Of a stretch of DNA of 64,000 nt, positions 35,350 to 44,425 are shown in pieces (the first letter of the stretch is position 1; each line of letters starts with the position of its first letter). The position numbers and the translations under genes were made by a program. This DNA comes from an uncultured Paenibacillaceae bacterium. GTDB taxonomy: Bacteria > Bacillota > Bacilli > Paenibacillales > DA-C8. Below the pieces are notes generated by a model. That model was given only the letters and a program-made list of their open reading frames with translations. It did not search any database and was not told where the DNA came from. The stretch covers positions 1 through 64,000 of the forward strand of contig CALGAO010000031.1 of NCBI GenBank assembly GCA_937957685.1, given 5' to 3'.

Positions 35350-35385
35350 AAGCCGCTTCAATCCTGACAGGTATCGAAGCGGCTT
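35350..35385 (-). terminator. Possible terminator after the OsmC gene
   Basis: Perfect 10-bp stem AAGCCGCTTC / GAAGCGGCTT with a 16-base loop, 32 bp past the OsmC stop on the minus strand; the following TTTCC is a weak T-tract. Confidence 0.55.
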
Positions 35386-35417
35386 ATGCTTGGCTGCATC
35401 ATTCGGTTGTAGCTTGT

Positions 35418-35807
35418 TCACACCTGTTCCGTCAGGATCACGGCGCCACTCTTCAGCGTGTTGCCGATCGTGCAGCCGCGCTCCGCGATGGTGATGAGCT
35501 TCCTGCGATACGCCTCATCCAGGGAGTCAGGCAGCCTCACCTTCACATGCAGATGGGAGAACTGGTTCGCCTGCGGATCGGCCTCCTTGGTCGCCACCAC
35601 GTCCACCTCCAGCTGCGTCGGGTCATACTCGATCTGATCCCGCTCCAGCACCTTCTGGATCGTGATCGTCACGCACAGCGCCACCGATGCCTCCAGCAGC
35701 TCCCGCGGCGACAGACCTTCGCTGTTCGGCGTCCTGCTGCCCTTGACCTGGATCCCGGCCTCGTTGATGATCTGCATCTGTCCGTCGATCGTCTTCACGT
35801 TTGTCAT
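35418..35807 (-). CDS. OsmC family peroxiredoxin-like protein
   Basis: 129 residues of the OsmC/Ohr superfamily, thiol peroxidases for organic hydroperoxides or small thiol-handling proteins. The two conserved cysteines are Cys45 (ASVALCVTI) and the Cys of AERGCTIGNT (near 111), and the N-terminal PNSEGLSPRELL and the VKVRLPDSLD strand are typical of YhfA-type members. The ATG follows GAGGAGGACC. It starts 45 bp after the last opp gene on the same strand and may be co-transcribed with it. Confidence 0.88.
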   Translation of the reverse strand: MTNVKTIDGQMQIINEAGIQVKGSRTPNSEGLSPRELLEASVALCVTITIQKVLERDQIEYDPTQLEVDVVATKEADPQANQFSHLHVKVRLPDSLDEAYRRKLITIAERGCTIGNTLKSGAVILTEQV

Positions 35808-35852
35808 AGGATGGTCCTCCTCATTGTTTGTCTGATGATCCCCGCCTGAGGG

Positions 35853-36875
35853 TCAATGCTCTCTTCCCCGCTCCTCATCCAGGAGATGGCATGCGGCCAG
35901 ATGATGGGTTCCTGCCGTCTGCAGCCTGGGCACCTCCAGCTTGCATCGCTCCCATGCGTATGGACAGCGCGTATGGAACACACAGCCGGATGGCGGATTC
36001 AGCGGCGACGGCAACTCGCCGCGCAGCACGATTCGCTCCCTTCGCTTCTCCCGCGTATAGTCCGGAACGGACGAGAGCAGCGCCTGCGTATAGGGATGCT
36101 TCGCGTGCGCGAACAGCTCATCCGTCGGCGCTTCCTCGACGATCTTGCCGAGGTACATGACGCCGATGCGATCGGAGATGTAGCGGACGACGCTCATATC
36201 ATGGCTGATGAACAGCATCGTCAGCTTCATCTCCCGCTGCAGCTTCTTGAACAGGTTCAGGATCTGCGACTGGATCGACACGTCCAGCGCCGACACCGGC
36301 TCGTCGCAGACGATGATGTCCGGCTTCAGGATCAGGGCGCGGGCGATCCCGATCCGCTGCGCCTGCCCTCCGGACAGTTCATGCGGATAGCGGAAATAAT
36401 GCTCCGGCCTGAGTCCCACCGCATCCAGCATGCGGAACACTTCCTCCCGCCGCTCTTCGCTGCTCCCCATGCGATGGATGATCAGAGGCTCCTCCAGGAT
36501 GTCGCCGATCCGCTTCTTCGGATTAAGCGAGGAGTACGGGTCCTGGAAGACAAACTGGATCTTCCGGCGCATCGACCGGTGCTGCTCTCCGGACAGCTTG
36601 TACAGATCGGTTCCCCGGTAGCGAACCTCGCCTGTCGAAGGCTTCGACAGGCCGACGATCATGCGGCCGGTCGTGCTCTTGCCCGAGCCGGACTCGCCGA
36701 CGAGCCCGTAGGTCTCCCCCTCGTACAGCCGCAGGGACACGTCCTTCACCGCCGTTACCATGGGGCGCTTCCACAGCGTGTTCAGCGTGCGCTGGGCGGG
36801 GAACAGGCGGCTCACGTTCACAAGCTCCAGCAGCGGCTCACGTCCATGCTGCTTATCCTTCTCCGTCATCGCCAT
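35853..36875 (-). CDS. oppF: Oligopeptide/dipeptide ABC transporter ATP-binding protein, OppF/DppF type
   Basis: 340 residues. Walker A GESGSGKST near 58-66, signature LSGGQAQRIGIARAL near 160, Walker B IIVCDEP near 180, and the C-terminal oligopeptide/dipeptide domain with CVFHTRCPYAWERC, which often binds an iron-sulphur centre. Couples ATP hydrolysis to peptide (or nickel) uptake. The ATG at 36875 follows AGGAAGGGGG and overlaps the end of oppD by 23 bp; the open frame upstream is not translated. Last ATPase gene of the operon. Confidence 0.93.
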   Translation of the reverse strand: MAMTEKDKQHGREPLLELVNVSRLFPAQRTLNTLWKRPMVTAVKDVSLRLYEGETYGLVGESGSGKSTTGRMIVGLSKPSTGEVRYRGTDLYKLSGEQHRSMRRKIQFVFQDPYSSLNPKKRIGDILEEPLIIHRMGSSEERREEVFRMLDAVGLRPEHYFRYPHELSGGQAQRIGIARALILKPDIIVCDEPVSALDVSIQSQILNLFKKLQREMKLTMLFISHDMSVVRYISDRIGVMYLGKIVEEAPTDELFAHAKHPYTQALLSSVPDYTREKRRERIVLRGELPSPLNPPSGCVFHTRCPYAWERCKLEVPRLQTAGTHHLAACHLLDEERGREH

Positions 36876-37893
36876 GCCCCCTTCCTGCAACGCCGGACAT
36901 CTCGCTGATCTCGCGATGCTTCCAGCATCTGACGGTATGTCCTTCGCCGATGTCCTCCATCGGCTGCGCCATCTCCCGGCAGCGTTCCTCCGCATATGGG
37001 CAGCGCGTGCTGAAACGGCAACCCAACGGAACATCATGCAGCGACGGCACCGTCCCCTGGATCACATGCAGCAGCTCATCCCGGTTGGTGTCGAGCCGCG
37101 GGATCGATTGCAGCAGCCCCTGTGTGTACGGGTGGCGCGGCTGCCGGAACAGCTCGTCCGTTCTCGCTTCCTCGACGATCTGGCCGAGATACATCACCTT
37201 CACGGAGTCGCAGATATCGGCGACGATGCCCAGATCATGCGTGATGAACATGATCGCCATGCCCATCGTTTCATTCAGCTGCACGAGCAGATCGAGGATC
37301 TGCGCCTGGATCGTCACGTCCAGCGCGGTCGTCGGCTCGTCGGCGATCAGCAGCTTCGGCTGGCAGGCGAGGGCGATCGCGATCATCACCCGCTGCTGCA
37401 TGCCGCCCGACAGCTGATGCGGATAATCGTGCACGCGAGCTTCCGGCGAAGGAATGCCGGTGAGCCTTAGCAGCTCGATCGCCCGCTCTCTCGCCTCCTT
37501 GCGCGACAGCTTCTGGTGCAGGCGCAGCACCTCCTCGATCTGGTCGCCGATCGTATGAACCGGGTTCAGCGACGTGAGCGGATCCTGGAAGACGACGGAG
37601 ATCTCATTGCCGCGAATGGCGCGAAGCTTCGACAGAGGCAGCTCGAGCAGATTGCGTCCCTCCAGCAGCACGGCGCCCTCGTATTCGATCGAGCTCGAAG
37701 GCTCCAGCAGGCGGACGATCGACTGGCTCATCACGCTCTTGCCGCTGCCGGACTCGCCGACGATGCCGACGATCTCGCCTTCGCGGATCGTCATGTTGAC
37801 GCCGTCAACGGCCGTTACTCTTCCCCTCGGTGTATGAAAATGCACTTTAAAGTCCTGTAGCTCCAACAGAGGCTGATCCTTCTGTCCACCCAC
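36853..37893 (-). CDS. oppD: Oligopeptide/dipeptide ABC transporter ATP-binding protein, OppD/DppD type
   Basis: 346 residues. Walker A GESGSGKSVMS, FQDPLTSLNPVHTIG after the Q-loop, signature LSGGMQQRVMIAIAL, Walker B LLIADEPTTALDV and the C-terminal CRFSTRCPYAEERC with four cysteines in total. Starts with GTG behind GGGGGTGGAG. It pairs with OppF as the heterodimeric motor. It lies 24 bp after oppC. Confidence 0.94.
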   Translation of the reverse strand: MGGQKDQPLLELQDFKVHFHTPRGRVTAVDGVNMTIREGEIVGIVGESGSGKSVMSQSIVRLLEPSSSIEYEGAVLLEGRNLLELPLSKLRAIRGNEISVVFQDPLTSLNPVHTIGDQIEEVLRLHQKLSRKEARERAIELLRLTGIPSPEARVHDYPHQLSGGMQQRVMIAIALACQPKLLIADEPTTALDVTIQAQILDLLVQLNETMGMAIMFITHDLGIVADICDSVKVMYLGQIVEEARTDELFRQPRHPYTQGLLQSIPRLDTNRDELLHVIQGTVPSLHDVPLGCRFSTRCPYAEERCREMAQPMEDIGEGHTVRCWKHREISEMSGVAGRGHGDDGEG

Positions 37894-37917
37894 GATCTCT
37901 CCACCCCCGTTTCATGT

Positions 37918-38820
37918 TCACGTTTTTCTGCCTTTGCCGGCAATCCGCGGGTCCATATAGTCACGCAGTCCGTCGCCAAGCAGGTTCAGGCTCAGCACGG
38001 ACAGGACGATCATCGCTCCCGGGCAGACGATCATCCACCAGGCCTTGGAGATGACGAGCTTGCCCGCTTGCAGGATGTTGCCCCAGCTCGGATCAGGAGC
38101 CGGAATGCCAACGCCGAGGAAGCTCAGCGCCGCTTCCGAGATGATCGCCTCCGCGAACACGAAGCTGGCCTGTACCAGGAGCGGCGACAGCGTGCCCGGC
38201 ATGATATGCTTCCATATGATGCGCGAGCTGCTCGCCCCCTGCACGACCATGGCTTCGATATACGTCAGATTGCGCACGGACAGCGCGGCCGACCTGACGA
38301 TGCGGGCCACACTTGGCGTGGATACGATCGTCAGGGCGATCACGACGTTGGTCACGGACGCGCCAAGCGCCGCCATCAGCGCGATCGCCAGCAGCACGCC
38401 GGGGATCGCGTACAGCCCGTCGCAGATACGCATCAGGATATGGTCGAGCGCGCGATAATAGCTCGCATACAGCCCGATCACCAGACCGAGCAGCGAGGAC
38501 AGCAGCGAGACGAGCAGACCTACGCCGATCGACACCCGCGCGCCGTAGATGATCCGTGTGAGCAGGTCGCGGCCAAATTCATCCGTGCCGAACCAATGCT
38601 CCGGGCTCGGCGCCTTCAGCCGATCCACGACCTTCATCTCCGCCGGATCATAGGGCGCAAACAGCGGGCCGATCAGCGCGATCAGAACGAGCAGCAGGAA
38701 GATGCCGGCACCGATCAGCAGGCCATAATTCGATTTTAACCGCAGGAGGCGCAGCTTCCGCTGCTCTCCCAGCATTTGTTTCCTGATCGTCGCAAGATCA
38801 GTCGGTTGTTGAACAGTCAT
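37918..38820 (-). CDS. oppC: Oligopeptide/dipeptide ABC permease, OppC/DppC type
   Basis: 300-residue inner-membrane permease with six membrane segments. The cytoplasmic N-terminal stretch precedes HWFGTDEFGRDLLTRIIYGAR, a DppC hallmark, and the EAA loop is EAMVVQGASSSRIIWKHIMP. It forms the translocation pore with OppB. The ATG sits behind a GGGGAGTAC region, 22 bp after oppB. Confidence 0.94.
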   Translation of the reverse strand: MTVQQPTDLATIRKQMLGEQRKLRLLRLKSNYGLLIGAGIFLLLVLIALIGPLFAPYDPAEMKVVDRLKAPSPEHWFGTDEFGRDLLTRIIYGARVSIGVGLLVSLLSSLLGLVIGLYASYYRALDHILMRICDGLYAIPGVLLAIALMAALGASVTNVVIALTIVSTPSVARIVRSAALSVRNLTYIEAMVVQGASSSRIIWKHIMPGTLSPLLVQASFVFAEAIISEAALSFLGVGIPAPDPSWGNILQAGKLVISKAWWMIVCPGAMIVLSVLSLNLLGDGLRDYMDPRIAGKGRKT

Positions 38821-38842
38821 GGTCGTACTCCCCTAACACGCA

Positions 38843-39793
38843 TTAACGGCGCCCCAGTCTGACTCTGGGGTCGACAGCTCCGTACAGCAGGTCCACCACC
38901 AGGTTGATGCCCACATAGATGATCGTGATGATCAGCACCACGCCCTGGATTACCGCATAATCACGCCGCTCGATCGAATTGATGATGAGCTGCCCGAGGC
39001 CAGGTATATTAAAAATCGATTCCACGACAACCGCGCCCGTCACGAGCGTCCCGAACGATTGGCCAAGCACGGTCAGCACCGGCATCAGGGAATTGCGGAA
39101 CACGTGTCCGAGCATGACGCGGAATTCGTTCAGCCCTTTTGAACGCGCGGTCTTGATGTAGTTGTGGCTCATCGTCTCCAGCATCGCCGCGCGGGTCATG
39201 CGCGTGATCAGGGCAGCCTGGATCGTGCCCAGCGACAAGCCCGGCAGGATCAGAAACTTCAGATGCTCCCACAGCCCGCTGCTCAGCGGCTTGTAGCCGG
39301 CGATCGGCAGCCATCTGAGCTCCACGCCGATCAGCAGCATCAACAGCATCCCGAGCAGGAAGCTCGGCACCGCCATGCCCACGAGAGAGAGGGCCATCAG
39401 CGAATAATCCGTCAGCTTGCCCCGCTTGTAAGCGGCGAGCATGCCGAAGGGAATCGCCAGGATCACGGCGATCAGCTGCGCCAGGATGGCCAGCGACAGC
39501 GTTGGCCCGATATGTTCGGCGATCGCTTGTCCCACCGGTTGCCGCATGAAGATCGAATCGCCCAGATCTCCCCGCAGCAAGCCTCCGACCCAGCTGATGT
39601 ACTGCTCCAGGATCGGACGATTGAGGCCGAGCTGCTCATTCAGCGCATCGATCTCCTCCTGGGAGGCTTCCAGACCCAGGATCGATGACGCCGGATCGCC
39701 AGGCGTCAGGTGCATGATCATGAAGATGACGATGGTCACGACGAACAGCACGGGGATCAGCGATAATATTCGTTTGACCAGATAAGCAGCCAC
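38843..39793 (-). CDS. oppB: Oligopeptide/dipeptide ABC permease, OppB/DppB type
   Basis: 316-residue permease with six membrane segments. Typical features: the start VAAYLVKRILSLIPVLFVVT, HLTPGDPASSILG, and the EAA loop near TARSKGLNEFRVMLGHVFRN. I place the start at a GTG at 39793 behind GGGGGATT; the frame extends 25 codons further up over the intercistronic hairpin without a better site. Partner of OppC. Confidence 0.92.
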   Translation of the reverse strand: MAAYLVKRILSLIPVLFVVTIVIFMIMHLTPGDPASSILGLEASQEEIDALNEQLGLNRPILEQYISWVGGLLRGDLGDSIFMRQPVGQAIAEHIGPTLSLAILAQLIAVILAIPFGMLAAYKRGKLTDYSLMALSLVGMAVPSFLLGMLLMLLIGVELRWLPIAGYKPLSSGLWEHLKFLILPGLSLGTIQAALITRMTRAAMLETMSHNYIKTARSKGLNEFRVMLGHVFRNSLMPVLTVLGQSFGTLVTGAVVVESIFNIPGLGQLIINSIERRDYAVIQGVVLIITIIYVGINLVVDLLYGAVDPRVRLGRR

Positions 39794-39849
39794 AGGAATC
39801 CCCCATTGCTCATACTTCAATATGATATTCTTTATAAATAACATAAGCA

Positions 39850-39870
39850 GGGTGCTCTGTCGAGACACCC
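39850..39870 (-). promoter_or_regulatory. Intercistronic hairpin between oppA and oppB
   Basis: Stem GGGTG-CTC / GAG-A-CACCC with one bulge in the 98-bp gap after oppA. There is no T-tract, so it is more likely to protect the 3' end of oppA mRNA or attenuate than to stop transcription, which would keep the binding protein in excess. Confidence 0.5.
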
Positions 39871-39891
39871 TCCTTAAGTCTTAACGTTCAA

Positions 39892-41499
39892 TTATTTGCG
39901 AATCTTCGCGTTCCAGGCAACCGGCGCTTCAAATTGCTCATATCCCTCGATCTTGGTGGATACGGCAACCAGCGAATTGTAGTGGCCGATGACGGTCGAG
40001 GAGCCGATCTCATACAGATAGCCCTGCAGTTCCTCCCACACCTTCGCCGCTTCTTCAGAGGAGGAAGCCGATCGGATCGCCACCAGCGAGTCCTTCACCT
40101 TCTGATCGTTCAGGCCTGCCCAGTCCGGCGTTACCGCCAGCAACTGCGGCGGCGTCAGCTGATAGCCGGTGCTGGCCACGAACAGATCCCACTTGCTGCG
40201 GTCGTTCTTCGTCTCGAGGAAGGTCGGGAAGTCGTAGTTGTCCACCTTCACATTCATGCCGATCTGACGAAGCTGCTCCTGGATGACGAGCGTGGCGGTG
40301 TACATTTCATTGTAGTCCTTCGTCGTCAGCAGCGTGATCTCTTCACCGTTGTATCCCGCTTCGCTCAGCAGCTGCTTCGCTTTCTCCACATTGGCCTGGT
40401 TGTAGTATTCCGCGCCCGCATCCGTGGCCCACTGCGTCTGATTCAGGTTCATGTAGCCCGGGTCAAGCGTGTACAGCTCTGGCTTGGCGAAGCTGGCCAG
40501 CATGATCTCATCGTTGTTCAGCGCAGCAAGCACGGCATGACGCAGCTTGACGTTGTTCGCGAACACGCCGTCCGCGGTGTTCAGGAATGCGGTCAGCGTG
40601 CCGCCTGCGAAGGTCTCCAGCTTGATGCCCGGCTCGGCAGCCAGCTCATCGTAGTTTTCGATCGGAATATCCGCCACGATGTCGTACAGACCTGTCTTGG
40701 CGCCGGCGATGCGCGTCGAGTGATCCGTGACGAAGTGGAAGTAGATATGCTCCGTCGGCGCTTCCTTGCGGCCGGAGAAGCCGCTCGGCGCGGAGTCAAC
40801 CGGTTGATAGTCCTCGTAACGAACCAGATGGATGTATTGGTCCTGCTTCCACTCCTCGAACTTGTACGGACCGGTGCCGATATACTCGGTTACCCCTTCC
40901 GGTCCTGCTGCCTCGATGATTTCCTTCGGCATGATCGCCGGGAAGTTGGCTCTGGTCGCCATCAGGATCAGCACGTCGGAAGCCGGCTGTTGCAAGGTCA
41001 GCTTGACCGTATAAGGATCCACTTCTTCGAAGTTCGAGCCGCTCAGCAGCGACTTGGCGCGGGACGAAGTGACGAGCCAGCGGTTCATCGAAGCCACGAC
41101 GTCCTCGGCCGTCATCTCCTTGCCGTTGTGGAACTTCACGCCCTGTCTCAGCCTGAACGTGTAGGTCAGCCCGTCATCGCTGATGTCCACGGACTCGGCC
41201 AGCATCGGGACCGGCTCATAGTCGGCGTTCAACGTGTAGAGCTGTTCGAAGATGTAGAGCGCCGTATTGAGCGCAACCTGGGACACCGTCATCGCCGAAT
41301 CAAGCGTTGGCGGCTGAGCCGTTACAGCAATGTTGATCGTATCGCGATATTCGGCTGCGGCTTCTCCCGACGATTCATTGCCGCCTGTCTTGCTATTCCC
41401 GGACGAGTTCGACTGCCCGTTGCTGTTGCCGCCGCAAGCGGTCACGATCAACGCGAGACTCAGCATAACCCCCAGAAACCAAAGCGTTCTCTTCTTCAT
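39892..41499 (-). CDS. oppA: Peptide ABC transporter substrate-binding lipoprotein, OppA/DppA family
   Basis: 535-residue binding lipoprotein (SBP family 5). The signal peptide ends IVTACGG, followed by a Ser/Gly/Asn-rich linker. The family stretch GLTYTFRLRQGVKFHNGKEMTAEDVVASMNRW lies near 110-140 (part: RLRQGVKFHNG). Captures peptides or related solutes outside the cell. First gene of the opp operon with a promoter at 41565-41593 and a leader hairpin CCGAC / GTCGG at about 41537-41553. The ligand (oligopeptide, dipeptide, opine or metal complex) cannot be told. Confidence 0.93.
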   Translation of the reverse strand: MKKRTLWFLGVMLSLALIVTACGGNSNGQSNSSGNSKTGGNESSGEAAAEYRDTINIAVTAQPPTLDSAMTVSQVALNTALYIFEQLYTLNADYEPVPMLAESVDISDDGLTYTFRLRQGVKFHNGKEMTAEDVVASMNRWLVTSSRAKSLLSGSNFEEVDPYTVKLTLQQPASDVLILMATRANFPAIMPKEIIEAAGPEGVTEYIGTGPYKFEEWKQDQYIHLVRYEDYQPVDSAPSGFSGRKEAPTEHIYFHFVTDHSTRIAGAKTGLYDIVADIPIENYDELAAEPGIKLETFAGGTLTAFLNTADGVFANNVKLRHAVLAALNNDEIMLASFAKPELYTLDPGYMNLNQTQWATDAGAEYYNQANVEKAKQLLSEAGYNGEEITLLTTKDYNEMYTATLVIQEQLRQIGMNVKVDNYDFPTFLETKNDRSKWDLFVASTGYQLTPPQLLAVTPDWAGLNDQKVKDSLVAIRSASSSEEAAKVWEELQGYLYEIGSSTVIGHYNSLVAVSTKIEGYEQFEAPVAWNAKIRK

Positions 41500-41564
41500 T
41501 TGATGTTCCTCCCCAAATTGTATATATCTACCAATCCCGACCTCTTTAGTCGGATATAGATCAT

Positions 41565-41593
41565 ATCATAGATGGTTTGGTCAGTTTTGTCAA
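41565..41593 (-). promoter_or_regulatory. Sigma-A promoter of the opp operon
   Basis: Minus strand: TTGACA (41593-41588), 17 bp, TATGAT (41570-41565), about 65 bp before the oppA start. Both hexamers are close to consensus. Confidence 0.78.
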
Positions 41594-41853
41594 CATGTTC
41601 AGTGTCAAAATACGAAAAGAATTCGTTTGTCACGGGCAATTCCCGGATCGCACGGTCAACTCGTCCTTAGAATGCTTGCGTGAACCTGATATTATTCGCC
41701 AGACAGCGCGGTATGCTGGTCAAATACAATCGGTTGTTGCCTATGACACGGATGACCTGACGCGAACGGAACGTGGATTTGTTATGGAATCAACTCAGTC
41801 AGAAAAATCGAGCCCAATCACCCAATAACGCACGGACGTTCCAACACAACCAA

Positions 41854-41880
41854 CAAAAAAAACGCCCTTATCAGGCGTTT
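41854..41880 (-). terminator. Terminator of tRNA-Ala
   Basis: Minus strand: stem AACGCC / GGCGTT with a short loop followed by eight T residues, 16 bp after the tRNA. Confidence 0.85.
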
Positions 41881-41895
41881 GTTGGTGTTGTAAGA

Positions 41896-41970
41896 TGGTG
41901 GACTCGATGGGATTTGAACCCACGACCCCCACACTGCCAGTGTGATGCGCTCCCACTGCGCTACGAGCCC
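41896..41970 (-). tRNA. tRNA-Ala (anticodon GGC)
   Basis: 75-nt cloverleaf on the minus strand: acceptor GGGCTCG / CGAGTCC (one G-T pair), D-arm GCGCAGTGGGAGCGC, anticodon loop CTGGCAG (anticodon GGC, reading GCC), T-arm with GGTTCAAATCC, encoded CCA. Own promoter and terminator. Confidence 0.95.
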
Positions 41971-42011
41971 ACGAGATAGCTTATTGCTTGATTCTGTTGC
42001 GAACATTACCG

Positions 42012-42040
42012 ATTATATATCATCGTCGGGCAGAAGGCAA
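42012..42040 (-). promoter_or_regulatory. Sigma-A promoter of tRNA-Ala
   Basis: Minus strand: TTGCCT (42040-42035), 17 bp, consensus TATAAT (42017-42012), 41 bp before the tRNA. Confidence 0.75.
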
Positions 42041-42136
42041 GATGGGAGTTGTCATATTTTTCGATGGTAATTTTTTCTAATTAAACCTGTCTGGAGACGA
42101 GGAGCTGACATCCCGCCAGCATCGCCCCCCGTCCGC

Positions 42137-43498
42137 TCAGGTCAGATACGCCAGGAACGCTGTGGCGATGCCGAAGTAGATCAGCAGCGACAGTATGTCA
42201 TTCAGCGTCGTGATCAGCGGGCCGGAGGCGATCGCCGGGTCGATGTTCAGCCTGTACAGCACGATCGGCACGACCGTGCCGGTGAGCGTGCCGAAGACGA
42301 GCGTGATCGACAGCGAGCAGCCGACGACCAGGCCGAGCATCAGATTGCCCTGCCACACATAGGCGATGATCGCGATGAGGACGCCGCAGACGAGGCCCAG
42401 CAGGATGCCGACCAGCAGCTCGCGGATGACGAGGCGCTGTACCGTGCCGGCGTCGATATCGCGCACGGTCAGCCCGCGCACCACGACCGCCAGCGATTGC
42501 GTGCCGGTGTTGCCGGTCATCCCGGCGATCATCGGCATGAAAAAGGCCAGGGCGACCACGCTCGCCAGGGTATCCTCAAAACCGCTGATGATCGAGCCCG
42601 ATACAATGCCGATGAGCAGGAGCAGGACAAGCCAGGGCAAGCGGCGCATGGCTGCCACCGGCGCTCGCGTGTTGAAGTCGATCGCCTTGCCAGAAGCGGA
42701 CAGCCGCTCGATATCCTCCGTCGCTTCCCGGATGACGACATCGAGGATGTCATCGACCGTGATGATGCCGACGAGGCGCTGATCATGATCCACCACCGGC
42801 AGGGCAAGGAAGTTGTACCGTTCGATCATCCGCGCCGCTTCCTCCTGGTCCGCATCCGCATGGACGAAGATGACCCGCTCATGCATGATATTCACGATCC
42901 TCTCCCCCGGCTCCGCCAGGATCAGATCGCGATAGGAGAGGACACCGATCAGCCGGCGCCGGTCATCGATCACGTACAGGTAGTTGATCGTCTCCGCGAT
43001 CGCCGCATACTCCCGCAGCTTCGCCATCACGTCCTCCACGGTATAGTGCTGCGGCAGCCATACATACCGATCCGTCATGATGCGGCCGGCGGTCTCTGGC
43101 GGATATTGCATCAGGCGGCGCACGGCGTACGACTCACTGGGCCCCATCCTCGCCAGCAGTTCCGTCCGGCGCTCGTCGTCGACTTCCTCCAGCAGGCTGG
43201 CCAGGTCGTCGTTGTCCATCAGATCCATCACCTGCGCCAGCTTGTCGGCACCGAGCTTGGTCAGAACATCGATCTGCAGCTTCCGCTCGAGCTCCTCCAC
43301 GAGGTCTGTCACCTGTTCGATCGGCAGCAGGGACACGAACAGCGCGCGACGCTCATCATCGAGATGGCCATAGATGTTCGCCAGGTCATACGGATGCAGC
43401 TCATCAACGACGGCCAGGAATTCCTCCTGGCTCATCTCCCCGATGCCCTGGATGATGCGTTCGTCCCATTGGCGATTGTCTGTACGGTTCGCGTTCAT
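42137..43498 (-). CDS. mgtE: Magnesium transporter, MgtE
   Basis: 453-residue Mg2+ channel. The N-terminal superhelical domain (about 1-130) and a CBS pair (about 135-255) form the magnesium-sensing gate, then five membrane segments (about 285-450) with PMIAGMTGNTGTQSLAVVVRGL, where the conserved asparagine/glycine segment lines the pore. Length is normal (about 450). Ribosome site GGATGGAGGG. The gap to the divergent ung gene is only 135 bp, and I see no M-box riboswitch there. Confidence 0.95.
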   Translation of the reverse strand: MNANRTDNRQWDERIIQGIGEMSQEEFLAVVDELHPYDLANIYGHLDDERRALFVSLLPIEQVTDLVEELERKLQIDVLTKLGADKLAQVMDLMDNDDLASLLEEVDDERRTELLARMGPSESYAVRRLMQYPPETAGRIMTDRYVWLPQHYTVEDVMAKLREYAAIAETINYLYVIDDRRRLIGVLSYRDLILAEPGERIVNIMHERVIFVHADADQEEAARMIERYNFLALPVVDHDQRLVGIITVDDILDVVIREATEDIERLSASGKAIDFNTRAPVAAMRRLPWLVLLLLIGIVSGSIISGFEDTLASVVALAFFMPMIAGMTGNTGTQSLAVVVRGLTVRDIDAGTVQRLVIRELLVGILLGLVCGVLIAIIAYVWQGNLMLGLVVGCSLSITLVFGTLTGTVVPIVLYRLNIDPAIASGPLITTLNDILSLLIYFGIATAFLAYLT

Positions 43499-43581
43499 CG
43501 GCTGCCCTCCATCCTGGGGTGCGCAGAGTGATCCTGCTCATATCATGCCCGATTCAGACATCGCGGCTTCTTTTTGCATAC

Positions 43582-43610
43582 TGGACAACCTGGTCAAACC
43601 TTCACATAAT
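43582..43610 (+). promoter_or_regulatory. Sigma-A promoter of ung
   Basis: TGGACA (43582-43587), 17 bp, CATAAT (43605-43610), 23 bp before the ung start. Each hexamer has one mismatch to consensus. Confidence 0.65.
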
Positions 43611-43633
43611 GGAGTATGGAGGAGAGGATCTGT

Positions 43634-44311
43634 ATGGGCATCCTGAAAAATGACTGGGCCGACATCGTCGGAGATCAATTCGAGCAACCCTACTACAAGA
43701 AGCTGCGCGCATTCCTCATCGAGGAATACCGACACACAACCGTCTATCCGGATATGTACGATATTTTTAACGCGCTGCACTATACGCCATATGCCAATGT
43801 CAAGGTGGTCATCCTGGGGCAGGACCCGTATCATGGTCCGGGGCAGGCGCATGGACTGAGCTTCTCCGTCAAGCCGGGAGTCGCGCCGCCGCCATCGCTG
43901 CAGAACATCTTCAAGGAACTGCACGACGATCTGGGGTGCCGGATACCGAATCACGGCTACCTCGTCAGCTGGGCCGAGCAGGGCGTGCTGCTGCTCAACA
44001 CCGTGTTAACCGTCCGTGCCAATACGCCGAACTCGCATCGGAACATCGGTTGGGAGATCTTCACGGACAGCGTGATCCGCGCGCTCAATGCGAAGGAAGA
44101 GCCCGTAGTTTTCATCCTCTGGGGAAGCCATGCGCAGAAGAAGACCGAGCTGATCACAGACAAACGTCATCATATCATCCGTTCTCCCCATCCCAGCCCG
44201 CTCTCCGCACACCGAGGCTTCTTCGGCAGCAGGCCGTTCTCGGCAGCGAATCGCTTCCTGCAAGCGCAAGGCCGGGGTGAGATCAACTGGCAGTTGCCGC
44301 TTGAGGTGTAA
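43634..44311 (+). CDS. ung: Uracil-DNA glycosylase
   Basis: 225-residue family 1 UDG that removes uracil from DNA in base-excision repair. The water-activating loop GQDPYHGPGQAHGLSFSV contains Asp64, and the leucine-intercalation loop HPSPLSAHRGF has the catalytic histidine near 187; NTVLTV and PVVFILWG are typical beta strands. The ATG at 43634 follows GGAGGAGAGG; an in-frame ATG 18 bp earlier overlaps that site. Single gene with promoter and terminator. Confidence 0.97.
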   Translation: MGILKNDWADIVGDQFEQPYYKKLRAFLIEEYRHTTVYPDMYDIFNALHYTPYANVKVVILGQDPYHGPGQAHGLSFSVKPGVAPPPSLQNIFKELHDDLGCRIPNHGYLVSWAEQGVLLLNTVLTVRANTPNSHRNIGWEIFTDSVIRALNAKEEPVVFILWGSHAQKKTELITDKRHHIIRSPHPSPLSAHRGFFGSRPFSAANRFLQAQGRGEINWQLPLEV

Positions 44312-44334
44312 GCTTCAACCAAATCCTGAGTCAT

Positions 44335-44381
44335 AAACGGGGAAGTTCAGCAAGCTGGACGTTTGCTGAACTTCCCCGTTT
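44335..44381. terminator. Bidirectional terminator between ung and nrdR
   Basis: A 19-20-bp stem starting AAACGGGGAAGTTCAGC with its exact complement ending in CCCCGTTT and an 8-base loop. The A/T ends give short T-tracts in both directions, suiting the convergent genes. Confidence 0.85.
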
Positions 44382-44425
44382 GGCATGCATGTCAATGGCG
44401 TTTCCTGGACACACTAACTCGTAAT

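Larger units (their letters stand above)
41500..41895. other. 396-bp intergenic region upstream of oppA
   Basis: Holds the opp promoter and leader hairpin at its left end and the tRNA-Ala terminator at its right end. Between about 41600 and 41850 I see no coding frame with a ribosome site and no repeat. Confidence 0.6.

Noticed and set aside
39934..41559. Plus-strand open frame opposite oppA
   Set aside because: Fully overlaps a clear binding-protein gene with promoter and signal peptide; no support of its own.
43499..43633. M-box magnesium riboswitch for mgtE
   Set aside because: The gap is only 135 bp, shared with the ung promoter, and I found no conserved M-box core.
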